Assembly: GCA_030452275.1 (NCBI GenBank)
Contig: JAKDMR010000014.1
Coordinates: 1-17,503, forward strand
DNA length: 17,503 nucleotides
Origin: Candidatus Nitrosocosmicus sp.
Lineage (GTDB): Archaea; Thermoproteota; Nitrososphaeria; Nitrososphaerales; Nitrososphaeraceae
Direction of reading: 5' to 3'
Positions 6,715-14,892 of this stretch are shown one piece after another; within the stretch, counting starts at the first letter, position 1, and the number at the start of each line of letters is the position of its first letter. Made by a program: the position numbers and the translations under genes. Below the pieces are notes generated by a model. It was not told where the DNA came from. It ran no database searches and saw only the letters and a list, made by a program, of their open reading frames with translations.

Positions 6715-8001
6715 TTGAAAGAAAAAATACAACAGGTATTGCACTGGAAGGATACTTTACCTGAGTGGTATATTCAAAAATATGGTTATCAACCATGTAT
6801 AAACATAGGTACCTCAGGACATGTAGATCATGGTAAAACTACACTTATTGAAGCTATAACAGGAGTTTGGACAAGCGGTCATAGTGAAGAGCTTCGACGA
6901 GGAATTACGATCAAAGTGGGCTATGCAGATGCCGCTTTTTATAAATGTCCCAATTGTCAACCTCCATCAAATTATTCGGTTCAACCTAAATGTGGTATAT
7001 GTAATTCTGAAGCACAATTATCAAGAGTAGTAAGTTTCGTTGACTCGCCGGGTCATGAAAGTTTAATGGCTAACATGCTTTCTGGTGGTGCGCTTATGGA
7101 TGGCGCAATATTAGTTGTTGCAGCTAACGAAAAAGTACCTCAGCCACAAACTAGAGAACATCTATTAGCATTGCAGGTATTAGGGATTAAAAACATTGTA
7201 ATCGTACAAAACAAAGTCGATCTAACTGAAAAAGAAAATGCAATAGAAAATTATAACCAAATAAAAGAATTTGTAAATGGAAGTGTGGCTGAAAATGCTC
7301 CAATAATTCCCATATCTGCACAACACAAGGCAAACATCGATGTATTAATCGAATACATTGAGAAATATATTCCCACGCCAGAAAGAATTCACAATAAAAA
7401 CGGTATAATGCATATATTGAGATCTTTTGATATCAACAAACCAGGTACACCCATTAAAAACATCAAAGGAGGAGTATTAGGAGGGGCTTTAATTCAAGGT
7501 GAATTTGAAACAGGAAGCGAAATAGAAATTTTACCTGGAATTTACAATGAAAAGAAGAACAAATATGAATCTATTTTTTCTGAAATAAGGTCTTTAGCTA
7601 CTGGTGCTGGATTGGTGGACAAAGTGAAACCAGGCGGATTGGTCGCAATCGGTTCAAAACTCGACCCGTCATTTATTAAAAGTGATTCATTGATAGGTGC
7701 AGTGGTTGGAAAACCGAATTCATTACCCCCGGTCGTCGATGAAATTATGATTGACATTAATTTATTTGATACCGCGGTCGGAACACAGGATTTGGTCAAG
7801 GTTGAGCCCATAAAAACCAAGGAAAATCTAAGACTGAACATCGGAACAGCGGTTACGATAGGAAATGTTACAAATTCAAAAAATCAAAAGATCGAAGTAA
7901 AAATAAAGAAACCGTTATGTTTGATGCCCCAAAGCAGAGTAGCTTTAAGCCGGAGAATAGCAGATCGATGGCGATTGATAGGTGCAGGAATAGCTGTATA
8001 A
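6715..8001 (+). CDS. eif2g: Translation initiation factor aIF2 subunit gamma
   Basis: GTPase core of heterotrimeric aIF2, which delivers initiator Met-tRNA to the small ribosomal subunit. All GTPase motifs are present: P-loop GHVDHGKT (35-42), switch I RRGITI (61-66), DSPGH (110-114), NKVD (166-169) and SAQ (201-203). A zinc knuckle, CPNC and CGIC (Cys78, Cys81, Cys93, Cys96), is the eIF2-gamma hallmark that separates it from EF-Tu and SelB. Domains II and III follow, ending in the conserved CLMPQSRVALSRRIADRWRL region. The 428-aa length slightly exceeds the usual 405-415 because of an N-terminal extension of about 25 residues. The start is TTG at 6715, or TTG at residue 9; the first internal Met is residue 119, inside the G domain. 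The alpha and beta subunits are not in the window. Confidence 0.96.
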   Translation: MKEKIQQVLHWKDTLPEWYIQKYGYQPCINIGTSGHVDHGKTTLIEAITGVWTSGHSEELRRGITIKVGYADAAFYKCPNCQPPSNYSVQPKCGICNSEAQLSRVVSFVDSPGHESLMANMLSGGALMDGAILVVAANEKVPQPQTREHLLALQVLGIKNIVIVQNKVDLTEKENAIENYNQIKEFVNGSVAENAPIIPISAQHKANIDVLIEYIEKYIPTPERIHNKNGIMHILRSFDINKPGTPIKNIKGGVLGGALIQGEFETGSEIEILPGIYNEKKNKYESIFSEIRSLATGAGLVDKVKPGGLVAIGSKLDPSFIKSDSLIGAVVGKPNSLPPVVDEIMIDINLFDTAVGTQDLVKVEPIKTKENLRLNIGTAVTIGNVTNSKNQKIEVKIKKPLCLMPQSRVALSRRIADRWRLIGAGIAV

Positions 8002-8007
8002 ATCAAG

Positions 8008-8457
8008 ATGGAGGTTATTTCTGACACTAGTTTTTTAATGGTTTTATGCTATGATCCGGTTAAAAACCTGGACGCTCTAGAATCTAGATTTGGAAAATTG
8101 GTATGGCTCATTCATCCAGAGACGATTAATGAACTAGTACAGTTAGAAAAAACGGCAGGAATAAAGAGATCAAAAATTGCAAGTCTTTCCTTAAAAATAA
8201 TAAATGATCGGATAAAAAAAGGGGATTTCAAATATTTAGACAACGATGAACTCAAAAAGTTAGAAATAACACAGACAGATTCAACAGTGGATTCCATTTT
8301 ATTAAATATCTCAGCGGAAAAAAGACTCCCATTAGCAACAATAGACAAGAATTTAATTAAAAGGGCCCTTAAAAAAGGGGTTGATGTATTCACTTTAAAA
8401 AGCAATAGAATTATTTTTGTACATTCCAAAGTTAGGTCAAATTTAAATTATTCCTGA
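8008..8457 (+). CDS. PIN-domain endonuclease, Fcf1/VapC9-like
   Basis: Predicted Mg-dependent RNase of the PIN superfamily (149 aa). The acidic catalytic residues are in the expected places: Asp6 in ISDTSFLM, Glu42 in HPETINELVQL, Asp91/Asp95 in TDSTVDSILL and Asp113 in ATIDKNLIKRALKKG. The gene starts 6 bases after the aIF2-gamma stop, so the two are almost certainly co-transcribed. In many archaea the gene next to aIF2-gamma encodes a PIN protein related to eukaryotic Fcf1/Utp24, which cleaves pre-rRNA; a role in small-subunit rRNA maturation is therefore inferred from context. No antitoxin gene is adjacent, which argues against a free-standing VapC toxin. Confidence 0.85.
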   Translation: MEVISDTSFLMVLCYDPVKNLDALESRFGKLVWLIHPETINELVQLEKTAGIKRSKIASLSLKIINDRIKKGDFKYLDNDELKKLEITQTDSTVDSILLNISAEKRLPLATIDKNLIKRALKKGVDVFTLKSNRIIFVHSKVRSNLNYS

Positions 8458-8476
8458 TTACTTTCCTTATACATAT

Positions 8477-9136
8477 ATGATGAATATAGAAGGGATCGAA
8501 ATAAAGTGGAATGGACATGATGGGTTTAGAATTGAAGTGAATGGTAATAAAATTTATGTTGATCCGTATAAATTAATTTCATCATATGCTCACAAGAGTG
8601 ATGCAGATATACTTTTGATTTCTCATAATCATTTTGATCATTTGAGTTTAGAGGATATTAATAATGTGATAAACGAAAATACAAAAATAATTTGTTCTCA
8701 TGAATGCGTGGAAGTATTAAAAGATAATTACGCAGATAATGAAATAATCCCCTTAAAACCCAAAGAAGCAAGAATGGTTGGAAATATGAAAATAAGAGGT
8801 ATAGAAGCATACAATACCGATAAAAAATTTCATCCGAAAAAAGACGAAAAAATCGGATTTATCATTAATGTAAATGACTTGAAAATATACCATACAGGTG
8901 ACACAGATATTATTCCAGAAATGGAAAATTTAAACCCAGATATTTTATTTGTGCCTGTTTCGGGTACTTATGTAATGACCGCAAAGGAAGCAGCAAAAGC
9001 TACAAATGAGTTAATCAAGCCCAAAAAAATTGCGATACCTATGCATTATGGATCTATTGTAGGTACAGCCAAGGACGCAGAAGATTTTTCCAAAGATGTG
9101 AATATTTGTAAAACCGCAATAATGGAAATTGAATAA
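8477..9136 (+). CDS. UlaG-like metallo-beta-lactamase-fold hydrolase
   Basis: Metal-dependent hydrolase of the metallo-beta-lactamase superfamily, closest in layout to the short UPF0173/UlaG-like group (219 aa, usual 210-240). The metal ligands are visible: SHNHFDH (His50, His52, Asp54, His55), a further histidine in KKFHP (His119), the bridging Asp in HTGDTD (Asp142) and the final His in PMHYGS (His190). The N-terminal WNGHDGFRIE plus KIYVDPY is the usual strand pair of this group. The substrate is unknown; relatives act on lactones, phosphodiesters or phosphonates. The start is ATG 8477, with a second ATG immediately after it. It lies 19 bases after the PIN gene and could be read from the same transcript. 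There is no signal peptide, so it should be cytoplasmic. Confidence 0.85.
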   Translation: MMNIEGIEIKWNGHDGFRIEVNGNKIYVDPYKLISSYAHKSDADILLISHNHFDHLSLEDINNVINENTKIICSHECVEVLKDNYADNEIIPLKPKEARMVGNMKIRGIEAYNTDKKFHPKKDEKIGFIINVNDLKIYHTGDTDIIPEMENLNPDILFVPVSGTYVMTAKEAAKATNELIKPKKIAIPMHYGSIVGTAKDAEDFSKDVNICKTAIMEIE

Positions 9137-9188
9137 ATCTGTACAATTAATAACATCATCACTAAGAATGATTAAATATTAAATAAAG

Positions 9189-9198
9189 TTTAAAAAAT
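9189..9198 (+). promoter_or_regulatory. TATA box of the aglB-cyclophilin gene
   Basis: TTTAAAAAAT is centred about 25 bases before the ATG at 9218, the archaeal TATA-to-start distance, predicting a leaderless transcript. It lies in the 81-base gap after the hydrolase gene and suggests independent transcription of the fusion gene. Confidence 0.5.
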
Positions 9199-9217
9199 CA
9201 TAATAAACGTGTAGGTA

Positions 9218-12007
9218 ATGGCAGGAAGAGAGTTATTAAAATCAGAGAAGAGTCGTAGGGCAACTAAGTATCTTCTTATAATCGCAGTATTATGTTTAGC
9301 TTTTAGCATTGCATTCATCCTTAGGGCATACCCAATCAAATATGGATTTTATTTGAATGAATTTGATCCTTTTTTTGATTATAGAGCTACAGAATATATA
9401 GTAAATCACGGATTTGGACCATATCTTGAATGGCATGACTACAAGTCATGGTTTCCAGAAGGCAGAGATGTTGCGGGAACATCGCAGACGGGCTTACACC
9501 TAACTGCGGCCACGCTCTACAAAATTTTTGGTATGAATATGTCTTTGATGGATTTCACAATATGGTTTCCGGTAGTCATAGGATCCGCGTCCACCGTACT
9601 CATGTTCTTGGTAGTAAGAGCTATAACCGGAAGCACCGTTCCAGGATTAATTTCATCCCTTTTCTTTGCTGTGAGTCCTGCGATAATTCAAAGAGGAAAC
9701 CTGGGATGGTTTAAGTCAGAGCCACTAGGTCTTTTTTATGGGTTAGGAGGCACATACCTGTTTTTATCTGCCCTAAAGGATAAAAAATACAAATTTTTGA
9801 TCCCAAAAGCAATTTTTGGAGGAATCTTAATTGGACTAGCAATAACCTCCTGGGGTGGATCTCAATATTTCGTAATCCCTATTGGCATCTTTATAATAGT
9901 CCTTGGATTTGTTTCCAAAGATCTCAAAAATAATTTAATTGTGGCAGTTCTTTTTACGGCTTCAGTTATCTTAATTGCCGGGGCTTTTCCGAGGCCAGGC
10001 ATGTCGTTTGTTCTTGGATTACCAGGCTTATTGTTAATGACTAGCACGTTATTCCTATTAGTCACTACCGTAGTAAGGTTAAAAAGTTCTGAGAGAAGGG
10101 CGACATTAAAAACTGCAATAGTTCTAGGAATTTTTGTAATAATAGGGATTTCTATAGTATCGGGTGGCTTTTACGATGAGCCATCCTTTAGATATCTCAA
10201 TGCAATAAACCCATTTCTTTCTTCAGAGAACAAACTAGTAGAGTCTGTTGCAGAACATTTTACACCCACGATAGTAGATTACTTTAGACAATTTTCAATT
10301 CTGATCATTTTTGCGGGACTAGGAATATGGCTAGCGTTTAAGAACAAAAGTAATACCAATATGATTTTTGCATTGATAATCGGGCTTACAGGAATTTATA
10401 TTAGTGCAACATTTGCCCGGCTTTTGGTATTTGCATCGATAAGCATCATTATATTATCAAGTATAGGGATTTATCAATCAATTAGAGCCATATCATCGAT
10501 CAGGACAGAAGCGGAACAAACACTAGCAACTTCAAATAGGAATGGAGCAAAATCCCAAAAGAACATGAAACTCAAGAAGCAATTTTTACCATATGCAGGA
10601 TTTGCGGCCATTTTGATAGTAATGTTGTCCATTCCTATGGTTTACGACACTAACACAAATTGGATTACTTCTGCAGATGTTCCTACATCTATTGCTAATG
10701 GAGGTACTAATTATCGATTAACAACGGACGATTGGATAGAAACACTAGATTGGATGTCCAAGAACACACCAGCTGATTCGGTGGTAACAGCATGGTGGGA
10801 TTACGGATATTGGATAACAACATTAGGAAATAGAACATCTGTTGCAGACAATGCGACGATAAATCAAACAAGAATAGAAACAATAGCAAAAATGTTCATT
10901 AGTCCCGAAGAAGAGGGATGGAAAATTGCTAATGATTTGAAATCGGACTATATTTTGATATATGTAGTTGGACAAAAATTGCCTTCTTTGGATCCCACCA
11001 ATCCAGGTCCTCTATATGTATTAGGAAGTGGTGGAGATGAAAGCAAAAAGCATTGGTTTATTCGAATAGGTGGATTTAATGAATCAGAATATGTTGAATC
11101 TAACGGAGATACTCCAAAACAAAAGTATTGGGATTCGCTTTTGGGGAATATGATGCCGTTTCAAACAATTGGATTCTTTAATCCAAGTAGTGGAACATTA
11201 TCACCAGCATACCAGCCTAATGCGATACCCTTTTACGTAAAGGACATAAAATATCCAAAAGGCAACACTTCAGAACCACTATCACTAGAATACGCTTCAA
11301 AGAGTTTTGAAAGTGATGATCCAGGACTATTTTTTGGAGTGTTGGTGTACAAAGTGAATCACGATTTCAAAACAAACAATCTAAATGGCACCTCCTCCAA
11401 TACCACTACTACCCCAGCTAGCAGTCTAGCAAATGGCACCTCAAATTTGATTTTAGAATCTAATGTTTTAAATAATATCAACAATACAACATCAAACAAT
11501 AGTATGACTACTACCACAAATAATACAGCAACTATTGAAACTACTCAAGGTCCAATAAAAATTGAGTTTTATCCTGATGTAGCACCAAATCACGTGAAGA
11601 ACTTTCAAGATCTGGCTAGCAAAGGATTTTATGATGGAGTAGTATTTCACAGAATAGTACCAGGTTTCGTTATTCAAGTTGGAGACCCAAATACAAAAAA
11701 TGACAACAGTAGCAGAGATACTTGGGGTACTGGAGGTCCCGGGTACACAATAAATGAAGAGTTCAATAGCATACCTCATGAAAGAGGAATATTATCAATG
11801 GCTCGAACGAATGATCCTAATAGTGCTGGTTCACAGTTCTTTATTGTATTAAATGATTCAAAATTTTTGGATAATCAATATACAGTATTTGGAAAAGTAA
11901 CAGAAGGGTTAGAAATTGTTGACAAGATTGCAAATTCAACTACTAACGCAATGGATCAGCCGGAAGATCCTAATTCAGCTCGAATCAATAAAATCATTCT
12001 TCAATAG
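9218..12007 (+). CDS. aglB: Oligosaccharyltransferase AglB/STT3 fused to a cyclophilin-type prolyl isomerase
   Basis: Single 929-aa frame with two enzymatic parts. Residues 1-about 717 are an STT3/AglB oligosaccharyltransferase, which transfers a lipid-linked glycan to Asn in N-X-S/T sequons on the outer face of the membrane. They include a first membrane helix (about 17-36), the first acidic motif NEFDPFFDYRATEYI (Asp50 the likely metal ligand), multiple hydrophobic helices to about residue 475, LVESVAEH, and the sequon-binding WWDYG motif (526-530) in the soluble domain. Residues about 718-771 form an Asn/Ser/Thr-rich linker. Residues 772-929 are a complete cyclophilin: FHRIVPGFVIQ (Arg812, Phe817, Gln820), GILSMAR, AGSQFFIV and LDNQYTVFGKV. 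The human CypA Trp121 and His126 positions are Phe and Tyr, and Met61 is Val. AglB topology places the isomerase outside the cell. The fusion is seen directly; its joint function is inferred. Confidence 0.93.
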   Translation: MAGRELLKSEKSRRATKYLLIIAVLCLAFSIAFILRAYPIKYGFYLNEFDPFFDYRATEYIVNHGFGPYLEWHDYKSWFPEGRDVAGTSQTGLHLTAATLYKIFGMNMSLMDFTIWFPVVIGSASTVLMFLVVRAITGSTVPGLISSLFFAVSPAIIQRGNLGWFKSEPLGLFYGLGGTYLFLSALKDKKYKFLIPKAIFGGILIGLAITSWGGSQYFVIPIGIFIIVLGFVSKDLKNNLIVAVLFTASVILIAGAFPRPGMSFVLGLPGLLLMTSTLFLLVTTVVRLKSSERRATLKTAIVLGIFVIIGISIVSGGFYDEPSFRYLNAINPFLSSENKLVESVAEHFTPTIVDYFRQFSILIIFAGLGIWLAFKNKSNTNMIFALIIGLTGIYISATFARLLVFASISIIILSSIGIYQSIRAISSIRTEAEQTLATSNRNGAKSQKNMKLKKQFLPYAGFAAILIVMLSIPMVYDTNTNWITSADVPTSIANGGTNYRLTTDDWIETLDWMSKNTPADSVVTAWWDYGYWITTLGNRTSVADNATINQTRIETIAKMFISPEEEGWKIANDLKSDYILIYVVGQKLPSLDPTNPGPLYVLGSGGDESKKHWFIRIGGFNESEYVESNGDTPKQKYWDSLLGNMMPFQTIGFFNPSSGTLSPAYQPNAIPFYVKDIKYPKGNTSEPLSLEYASKSFESDDPGLFFGVLVYKVNHDFKTNNLNGTSSNTTTTPASSLANGTSNLILESNVLNNINNTTSNNSMTTTTNNTATIETTQGPIKIEFYPDVAPNHVKNFQDLASKGFYDGVVFHRIVPGFVIQVGDPNTKNDNSSRDTWGTGGPGYTINEEFNSIPHERGILSMARTNDPNSAGSQFFIVLNDSKFLDNQYTVFGKVTEGLEIVDKIANSTTNAMDQPEDPNSARINKIILQ

Positions 12008-12035
12008 ATCAACCTCCATCTAAGAAGAACATTTT

Positions 12036-13016
12036 TTATTTTGATATCAGTCCGTAGTAGATGAATGGTAACACGGTACTCACATCTGCATGAATGGTAA
12101 TTTGTTTAGCTTGTATAGTAACCTTTCCCCAAGAAATAGCCTCGGCAACTGGAGCTCCGCTTAAGCTTCCATCCCATTCAGATGCGGTTGTGATATATAC
12201 CGCATAGTCCAGTCCACCTCTATACTGATTCCACCATAGAGTATGATGTTTTGAAAGTCCTCCCCCCATCATGAAAGCTCCAGTCTTTTTTGCATCAAAA
12301 ATTATCTCAGATAACTTTGTCTGATCTTTTAGGATGTCAATTTTGAAATCTTTATGAGATTGATTAAATAGCCAAATCTGGTTCCCCACCGCACCATCAA
12401 CAATTCCAGGAACAAATACAGGAATATTGTTCTTAAAAGCCCAATACAAAAAGGACGATTCGTTTAAGTGGCTTCCAATATATCTAATTATTTCAGACGG
12501 TGCCAATTCCCGCGAAGATTTTGAACTATCGTATAATTTTTGCAAAATAGGCTGAATTTTATTTTCAATTAGAGGTCCATAATTTTCGTTTGGTATTAAA
12601 ATGTTGCCTAATCTATGAATATCTTTCTTTAGTAGAAATTGATCATCCAATCTAAAATCACCCTCATAATATGAGGAAAAAGATTTAGCTATATCATGAT
12701 CTAGTGCACCGCACGTTGTAATAATACAATCAAACATCTTGTTCTTTATCATATCACGTACAATACCGCGGTTCCCCGTAGAAATGAGGGCACCAACAAA
12801 TGATAGGAACTTCGTACAGTTTTTTTCATTTAGCATATTTTTGAGTATTTCAACACCATTAGCCAAATGCCTTCCCTCAAATCCACCAGAATCAGCCATA
12901 TTTTTTAGAATCTGGTTTATCGATGTTTTTTGGATTATAGAATAATCACATACATCTTTGGATAAATATTTCGGACTATCTCTAACATCAACATTCTTTT
13001 TTTTGACTTGTCTCAA
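12036..13016 (-). CDS. dhs: Deoxyhypusine synthase
   Basis: NAD-dependent enzyme that transfers the aminobutyl group of spermidine to a lysine of translation factor aIF5A, the first step of hypusine formation. Length 326 aa is normal for archaeal DHS. Active-site features are intact: MMGGGLSKHH (His257 matching the catalytic His of human DHS) and SGAPVAEAISWGK with the covalent-intermediate lysine Lys298 in SWGK. The Rossmann-type segments FVGALISTG and ITTCGALDHD for NAD binding are also visible. The start is TTG at 13016, as the frame offers no earlier Met. It is divergent from a second DHS-family gene across a 121-base intergenic region and converges closely (28 bases) on the AglB fusion. 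aIF5A and spermidine-biosynthesis genes are not in the window. Confidence 0.93.
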   Translation of the reverse strand: MRQVKKKNVDVRDSPKYLSKDVCDYSIIQKTSINQILKNMADSGGFEGRHLANGVEILKNMLNEKNCTKFLSFVGALISTGNRGIVRDMIKNKMFDCIITTCGALDHDIAKSFSSYYEGDFRLDDQFLLKKDIHRLGNILIPNENYGPLIENKIQPILQKLYDSSKSSRELAPSEIIRYIGSHLNESSFLYWAFKNNIPVFVPGIVDGAVGNQIWLFNQSHKDFKIDILKDQTKLSEIIFDAKKTGAFMMGGGLSKHHTLWWNQYRGGLDYAVYITTASEWDGSLSGAPVAEAISWGKVTIQAKQITIHADVSTVLPFIYYGLISK

Positions 13017-13040
13017 TAAAATGAAGTAAATATTTTCACA

Positions 13041-13050
13041 TTAATAAATT
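13041..13050 (-). promoter_or_regulatory. Candidate TATA element for deoxyhypusine synthase
   Basis: Read on the minus strand, AATTTATTAA lies about 25-34 bases before the TTG at 13016. It would give a leaderless or near-leaderless transcript. It is one of several A/T runs in this divergent promoter region, so the exact box is uncertain. Confidence 0.3.
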
Positions 13051-13106
13051 ACTTTAAATTTTAGGCTCTGCTCTACTTGATGTCGATGTCGTCTAACTAG
13101 ACTACA

Positions 13107-13115
13107 ATTATAATA
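13107..13115 (+). promoter_or_regulatory. TATA box of the DHS-like paralog
   Basis: ATTATAATA is centred at 13111, 27 bases before the TTG start at 13138. That is the spacing expected if transcription begins at the first base of the start codon. The fit supports both the promoter and the TTG start. Confidence 0.5.
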
Positions 13116-13137
13116 AGTTCGATCTAGATTAAAGGGA

Positions 13138-14235
13138 TTGAACTATAACCGACATAGTTTTTCAGGAAAAAAAATTGACCCTCCGGAAATCTTTGCTAAT
13201 ATGAATATATCAGAATTGATAGATTTATTCAGAAATACAGGGTATAATGCAAGGAGATTAGCAGAGGCGGCAGACATAATGAAAAGAATGGTGGAATCTG
13301 ATGCGACAATTTGTTTAACCATAGCAGGAGCATTAACTCCAATAGGATTTGGGAAGATTATTTCAAGTATGATAGAGAACGGTTTTGTTGATTGGATTGT
13401 TACAACAGGTGCAAATGCCTATCATGATTTACACTTTGCATATGACTTGCCGGTTAGACAAGGCCATTTTGATGTGGATGATGATATATTATATTCGAAA
13501 CAAATCGTAAGAATTTATGATGTATACATAAAAGAATACGGGACCCTTCAATCTCAGGATACAATAATTCAAAAAAATATTCAAAACATATACCAAAAAC
13601 ATATCGACATGACAAATAGCTCAACTGCTGATCTATCTTATTTAATAGGAAAAGAAGCTGCTGAAAAATCCAAGGCACCTGACAAATCATTTATGGTCTC
13701 AGCATACAAATCTCAAGTCCCTATCTATATACCAGCACTCAGTGATTCTTCAATCGGATTGAACATGCTACCTTCAATGCTCGATGGAAAGCCAGCTATC
13801 AATCCTATAAAAGATATCGCAGAATCAACAGCAATCTTATGGAAAAGTAATATTTCAGGTGGATTAGAGTTGGGTGGAGGAGTACCTAAGAACTTTTTTC
13901 AGCAGACTGGTCCAGCCCTGTATCAAATTTTAAAAATCAAGGAAGGAGGACATGATTTCATAATCCAGCTTACCGATGCAAGACCCGATACAGGTGGTCT
14001 ATCTGGAGCGACGTTGCAAGAGGGGAAAAGTTGGGGAAAGATTAAAACTTCGCACAAAGGAAATGTAATAGTTTATGGTGATTTATCGGTCTATTTTCCA
14101 ATTCTTTGTTCTTATTTGCTGAGTGAATGCAAACCAAGAAGTAAAAAACAAATTTACAAGAAAAAGGAATCCTGGGTTGAAGATATGAAAACACAATATA
14201 TGAAAAAAAATAAACATACACAACAGAATGAATAA
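13138..14235 (+). CDS. Deoxyhypusine synthase-like paralog with altered active site
   Basis: Second member of the deoxyhypusine/homospermidine synthase family (365 aa). It keeps the fold signatures: LTIAGALTPIG and IVTTGANAYHDLHF in the NAD-binding half, GGLELGGGVPKNF, SGATLQEGKSWGK (Lys301 aligning with the catalytic lysine) and VYGDLSVYFPIL. The canonical GGG-x-x-KHH is changed to GGGVPKNF, so the catalytic His of true DHS is Asn252. This GGGVPKN type is found in the DHS-like branch whose members are often annotated as putative DHS and some of which may make homospermidine or another aminobutylated polyamine. The product here is unknown. The C-terminus is lysine-rich and about 40 residues longer than that of the canonical copy. 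The start is TTG 13138, supported by promoter spacing; ATG 13201 (Met22) is the alternative. Confidence 0.85.
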   Translation: MNYNRHSFSGKKIDPPEIFANMNISELIDLFRNTGYNARRLAEAADIMKRMVESDATICLTIAGALTPIGFGKIISSMIENGFVDWIVTTGANAYHDLHFAYDLPVRQGHFDVDDDILYSKQIVRIYDVYIKEYGTLQSQDTIIQKNIQNIYQKHIDMTNSSTADLSYLIGKEAAEKSKAPDKSFMVSAYKSQVPIYIPALSDSSIGLNMLPSMLDGKPAINPIKDIAESTAILWKSNISGGLELGGGVPKNFFQQTGPALYQILKIKEGGHDFIIQLTDARPDTGGLSGATLQEGKSWGKIKTSHKGNVIVYGDLSVYFPILCSYLLSECKPRSKKQIYKKKESWVEDMKTQYMKKNKHTQQNE

Positions 14236-14287
14236 AATAATAGTAATATAGAAAAAACAGAAAATAGACTAATGTATCTGTATACGC

Positions 14288-14749
14288 ATGTCAGAATTCA
14301 ATCAACTTTTGGTAAGAAGAATAAGAAACGGTACCGTCATTGATCATATAGAATCGCCCAGGGCACTGCTTGTTCTCAACATATTAAATATTACAGGTCA
14401 AGAGGGGAATGTAATAACAGTGGCATTAAACGTACCAAGTGTTAAACAGAAGAAAAAAGACATTATAAAAGTAGAAAACAAGTTTTTGGAAAAAAAAGAA
14501 ACCGACAAGCTCGCATTAATTGCTCCTAATGCAACCATCAATATTATTAAAGATTATAAATTAACCGAAAAGAGAAGAATTCAGCTTCCTGATAAGATAA
14601 TTGGTTTTTTTAAATGCCCTAATTTAAGATGCATTACAAACACTGAAGAAGGATTAAGTTCTAAAATCGAAATAATTGACAAGAAAAATATACTATTGAA
14701 ATGTCAATATTGTGCACGATCTATAACCACTAATGAATTAATTAAATAA
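14288..14749 (+). CDS. pyrI: Aspartate carbamoyltransferase regulatory chain
   Basis: Regulatory subunit of aspartate carbamoyltransferase, the committed step of pyrimidine synthesis. It binds nucleotide effectors in its N-terminal domain and holds the catalytic PyrB trimers together through a zinc domain. The N-terminal RRIRNGTVIDHIE and the block DKLALIAPNATINIIKDYK are near-diagnostic. The zinc ligands Cys110, Cys115 (CPNLRC) and Cys139, Cys142 (CQYC) sit one residue from the E. coli positions. Length 153 aa equals the family norm. The ATG at 14288 puts the first beta strand where expected. In many archaea pyrI directly follows pyrB; here the upstream gene is the DHS-like paralog, so pyrI stands apart from its catalytic partner, which must be encoded elsewhere. 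Confidence 0.95.
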   Translation: MSEFNQLLVRRIRNGTVIDHIESPRALLVLNILNITGQEGNVITVALNVPSVKQKKKDIIKVENKFLEKKETDKLALIAPNATINIIKDYKLTEKRRIQLPDKIIGFFKCPNLRCITNTEEGLSSKIEIIDKKNILLKCQYCARSITTNELIK

Positions 14750-14796
14750 ACATACACATCAAGAAGACTGAGAATTGAAAAGAGAGAGATGAAGCC

Positions 14797-14816
14797 TTTT
14801 TGGTTTTTGTTATTTT
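14797..14816 (+). terminator. Oligo-T terminator candidate after pyrI
   Basis: Three T runs (TTTTT, TTTTT, TTTT) in 20 bases lie about 50 bases after the pyrI stop, in the 143-base gap between the convergent pyrI and CBS genes. Archaeal RNA polymerase terminates at such U-rich tracts without needing a hairpin. The rest of the gap shows no convincing gene. Confidence 0.4.
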
Positions 14817-14892
14817 CAAAATTATCTGAAAAAAGATTAAGCGTCCTATAATACTATCGCTAATTCATTCATGTGTAAATGAAAAGTGTGGG

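Noticed and set aside
7542..7841. A 99-aa minus-strand frame inside aIF2-gamma
   Set aside because: It is an antisense shadow of a strongly conserved gene and has no independent signature.
14789..14851. A 20-codon frame (MKPFWFLLFSKLSEK...) in the pyrI-CBS gap
   Set aside because: It falls in the T-rich terminator region, and its hydrophobic look follows from the T runs. There is no supporting evidence.
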